DNA of 64,000 nucleotides from Amycolatopsis vancoresmycina (GTDB lineage: Bacteria; Actinomycetota; Actinomycetes; Mycobacteriales; Pseudonocardiaceae): assembly GCF_000716785.1 (NCBI RefSeq), contig NZ_JNYY01000012.1, forward strand, positions 1-64,000, read 5' to 3'. Below, piece by piece: positions 62,936 to 64,000 of the stretch. The position numbers and the translations under genes were made by a program. The notes under the pieces are model-generated. The model was not told the DNA's origin. It saw nothing but the letters and a program-made list of their open reading frames with translations, and made no database searches. The first letter of the stretch is position 1; every line of letters starts with the position of its first letter.

Positions 62936-63742
62936 ATGTCCTCGGCCGGTGACAGCCGCCGGGAGCTGGCCAAGTTCCTGCGCAGCAGACGCGAGCGGAT
63001 CACACCGGACGAGGTCGGGCTGCCCGCCGGGCCGCGGCGGCGGACCGTCGGGCTGCGGCGCGAGGAGGTCGCCGTCCTCGCCGGACTCAGTCCCACCTGG
63101 TACACCTACCTCGAACAGGGCCGCGGCATCCAGCCCTCGCGCGAAGTCCTCGACAGCCTGGCCCGCGTCCTGCGCCTGACCGAGGACGAACGCCGGTACG
63201 TGCACAGCCTCGCGCACGGCTCGGTCGTCCAGACCGCGCCGCTGACGACGGACGTGACCGCGACCGACCTCATCCGCCAGGTCGTCGCCCAGTTCGACGA
63301 CAGCCCGTACCCCGTCTACGCGGGCGACCAGTACTGCGAACTCGTCGCGTGGAACCAGGCGGCCTGCGAGTGGTACGACGACTGGTCGGCACTGGCACCG
63401 GGGCACCGCAACTTCCTGCACTGGCTGCTGTCCTCGCCACTGGCCCGCGAACGCCTGGTGGACTGGGAAGCGGTCACCCAGGACACGGTGGCCCGCTGGC
63501 GCGCCGAGTGCGCCCGCCACCCCGACGACCCGCACATCCGCGCGCGGATCGCCGAGTTCACCCGGCTCAGCCCCGCCTTCGGCGACTGGTGGGAGAGCCA
63601 CGAAGTCCTGGAACACCGGTCGGCCGTGCGGCTGTTCCGGCACGGGCACCTGGGGGTCCAGGCGATGCGGATCGTCGTCCTGCAGTCGCCGGAGTTCACG
63701 CCGTCCGGTGTCGTGCTGCACCTGCCCGCCGCCGCCGAATAG
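62936..63742 (+). CDS. XRE-type regulator with MmyB-like ligand domain
   Basis: A 268-aa protein from ATG 62936 with GAGG upstream. The helix-turn-helix region is RREEVAVLAGLSPTWYTYLE with GRGIQPSREVLD, and the C-terminal 160 residues are the PAS-like MmyB domain (WNQAACEWYDDW and similar), which binds fatty acids in related proteins. This family usually represses a nearby short-chain dehydrogenase; none is seen before the window ends. Confidence 0.9.
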   Translation: MSSAGDSRRELAKFLRSRRERITPDEVGLPAGPRRRTVGLRREEVAVLAGLSPTWYTYLEQGRGIQPSREVLDSLARVLRLTEDERRYVHSLAHGSVVQTAPLTTDVTATDLIRQVVAQFDDSPYPVYAGDQYCELVAWNQAACEWYDDWSALAPGHRNFLHWLLSSPLARERLVDWEAVTQDTVARWRAECARHPDDPHIRARIAEFTRLSPAFGDWWESHEVLEHRSAVRLFRHGHLGVQAMRIVVLQSPEFTPSGVVLHLPAAAE

Positions 63743-63960
63743 CGGCCGCGCGTTTCGGCATTCCGTTATTTGGTCGTTGACCACCGGTCGGTCGGCGAGA
63801 CAGGCTGTGCGCAGTGTGCCGATCCTGCTCGGTATTGCCGCCCATGTCCAACCGGTTGCGGCCCCGGGCAAAGATCTGCCGACTGGGGAACAAGCGATAA
63901 GGGCCATGCCCGCCATTCCGGGATCGCCGATGATGACCCGTGGCTGCCTGAGGGGAAGTT

Positions 63961-64000
63961 ATGATCTTGAGGACGAGCAGGAACCAAGCCCGGCAAACTC
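63961..64000 (+). CDS. Start of an unidentified gene, cut by the window edge
   Basis: ATG 63961 has GAGGGGAAG 2-3 bp upstream and reads MILRTSRNQARQT to the edge. Only 13 codons are present, so no family can be named. Confidence 0.3.
   Translation, partial: MILRTSRNQARQT

Overview
The window reads as a chromosomal piece of a high-G+C actinomycete, most likely Amycolatopsis or another Pseudonocardiales member (inference). Supporting signs are very high G+C, many GTG starts, ATGA/GTGA stop-start overlaps, an ESX-like locus, furA-katG, a CUT1 sugar transporter without its own ATPase, KstR-type and CebR-type operator sequences, and actinobacterial families such as TIGR03086 and DUF5709-like proteins. 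No rRNA, tRNA, CRISPR array or intact insertion sequence was found.

Layout. 0.1-3.7 kb: an ESX/type VII-like group (YbaB/EbfC protein, WXG100-like protein, a large helical protein, a small membrane protein), then a DUF1905 protein and a secreted protein. 3.8-5.9 kb: a divergent glutamyl-tRNA synthetase. 5.9-10.2 kb: a minus-strand signalling operon with two CheB-type methylesterases, a STAS-HATPase fusion and a CheR-PAS-coiled-coil protein, with no chemoreceptor or CheA nearby. 10.4-18.2 kb: a ChaB protein, an APC permease, a secreted six-hairpin glycosidase, an FkbM methyltransferase and small acidic, probably stress-type proteins. 18.1-21.4 kb: a 1108-aa RecB-like nuclease/SF1 helicase fusion. 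21.5-27.0 kb: an acyl-ACP desaturase behind a palindromic operator, an IclR/Rieske oxygenase/reductase operon and a phospholipase D-like protein.

27.0-31.1 kb is an AT-rich foreign-looking island. It holds a radical SAM protein with an extra Cys cluster, overlapped by an HD-domain phosphohydrolase, facing an unrecognised 415-aa protein. This is the best candidate in the window for an undescribed system.

31.1-43.0 kb returns to native composition: an aldehyde dehydrogenase/GMC oxidoreductase pair behind a KstR-like box, thyA-folA, furA-katG, a secreted PL7 alginate lyase, an LLM flavin oxidoreductase and a secreted tripeptidyl aminopeptidase-like hydrolase. 43.0-53.5 kb: a MerR regulator behind a structured leader with a strong terminator, a 1286-aa TPR membrane protein, an ArsR/SRPBCC/TIGR03086 operon, a cellulose-directed expansin-CBM2 protein behind a CebR-like box, a hydrolase/DUF1330 pair divergent from a TetR gene, and a LacI regulator. 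53.5-57.1 kb: a CUT1 sugar ABC transporter behind LacI-type palindromes. 57.1-64.0 kb: a cNMP-domain histidine kinase translationally coupled to an IS701-derived, catalytically altered transposase protein, a membrane protein, an orphan AAA ATPase, an XRE/MmyB-type regulator and the start of one more gene.

Overall this is a soil-saprophyte gene set (cellulose, alginate and other polysaccharide use, sterol/aromatic oxidation, stress response) with one clear acquired insert. Two identical 59-nt perfect palindromes, 16.5 kb apart, mark a dispersed repeat family.
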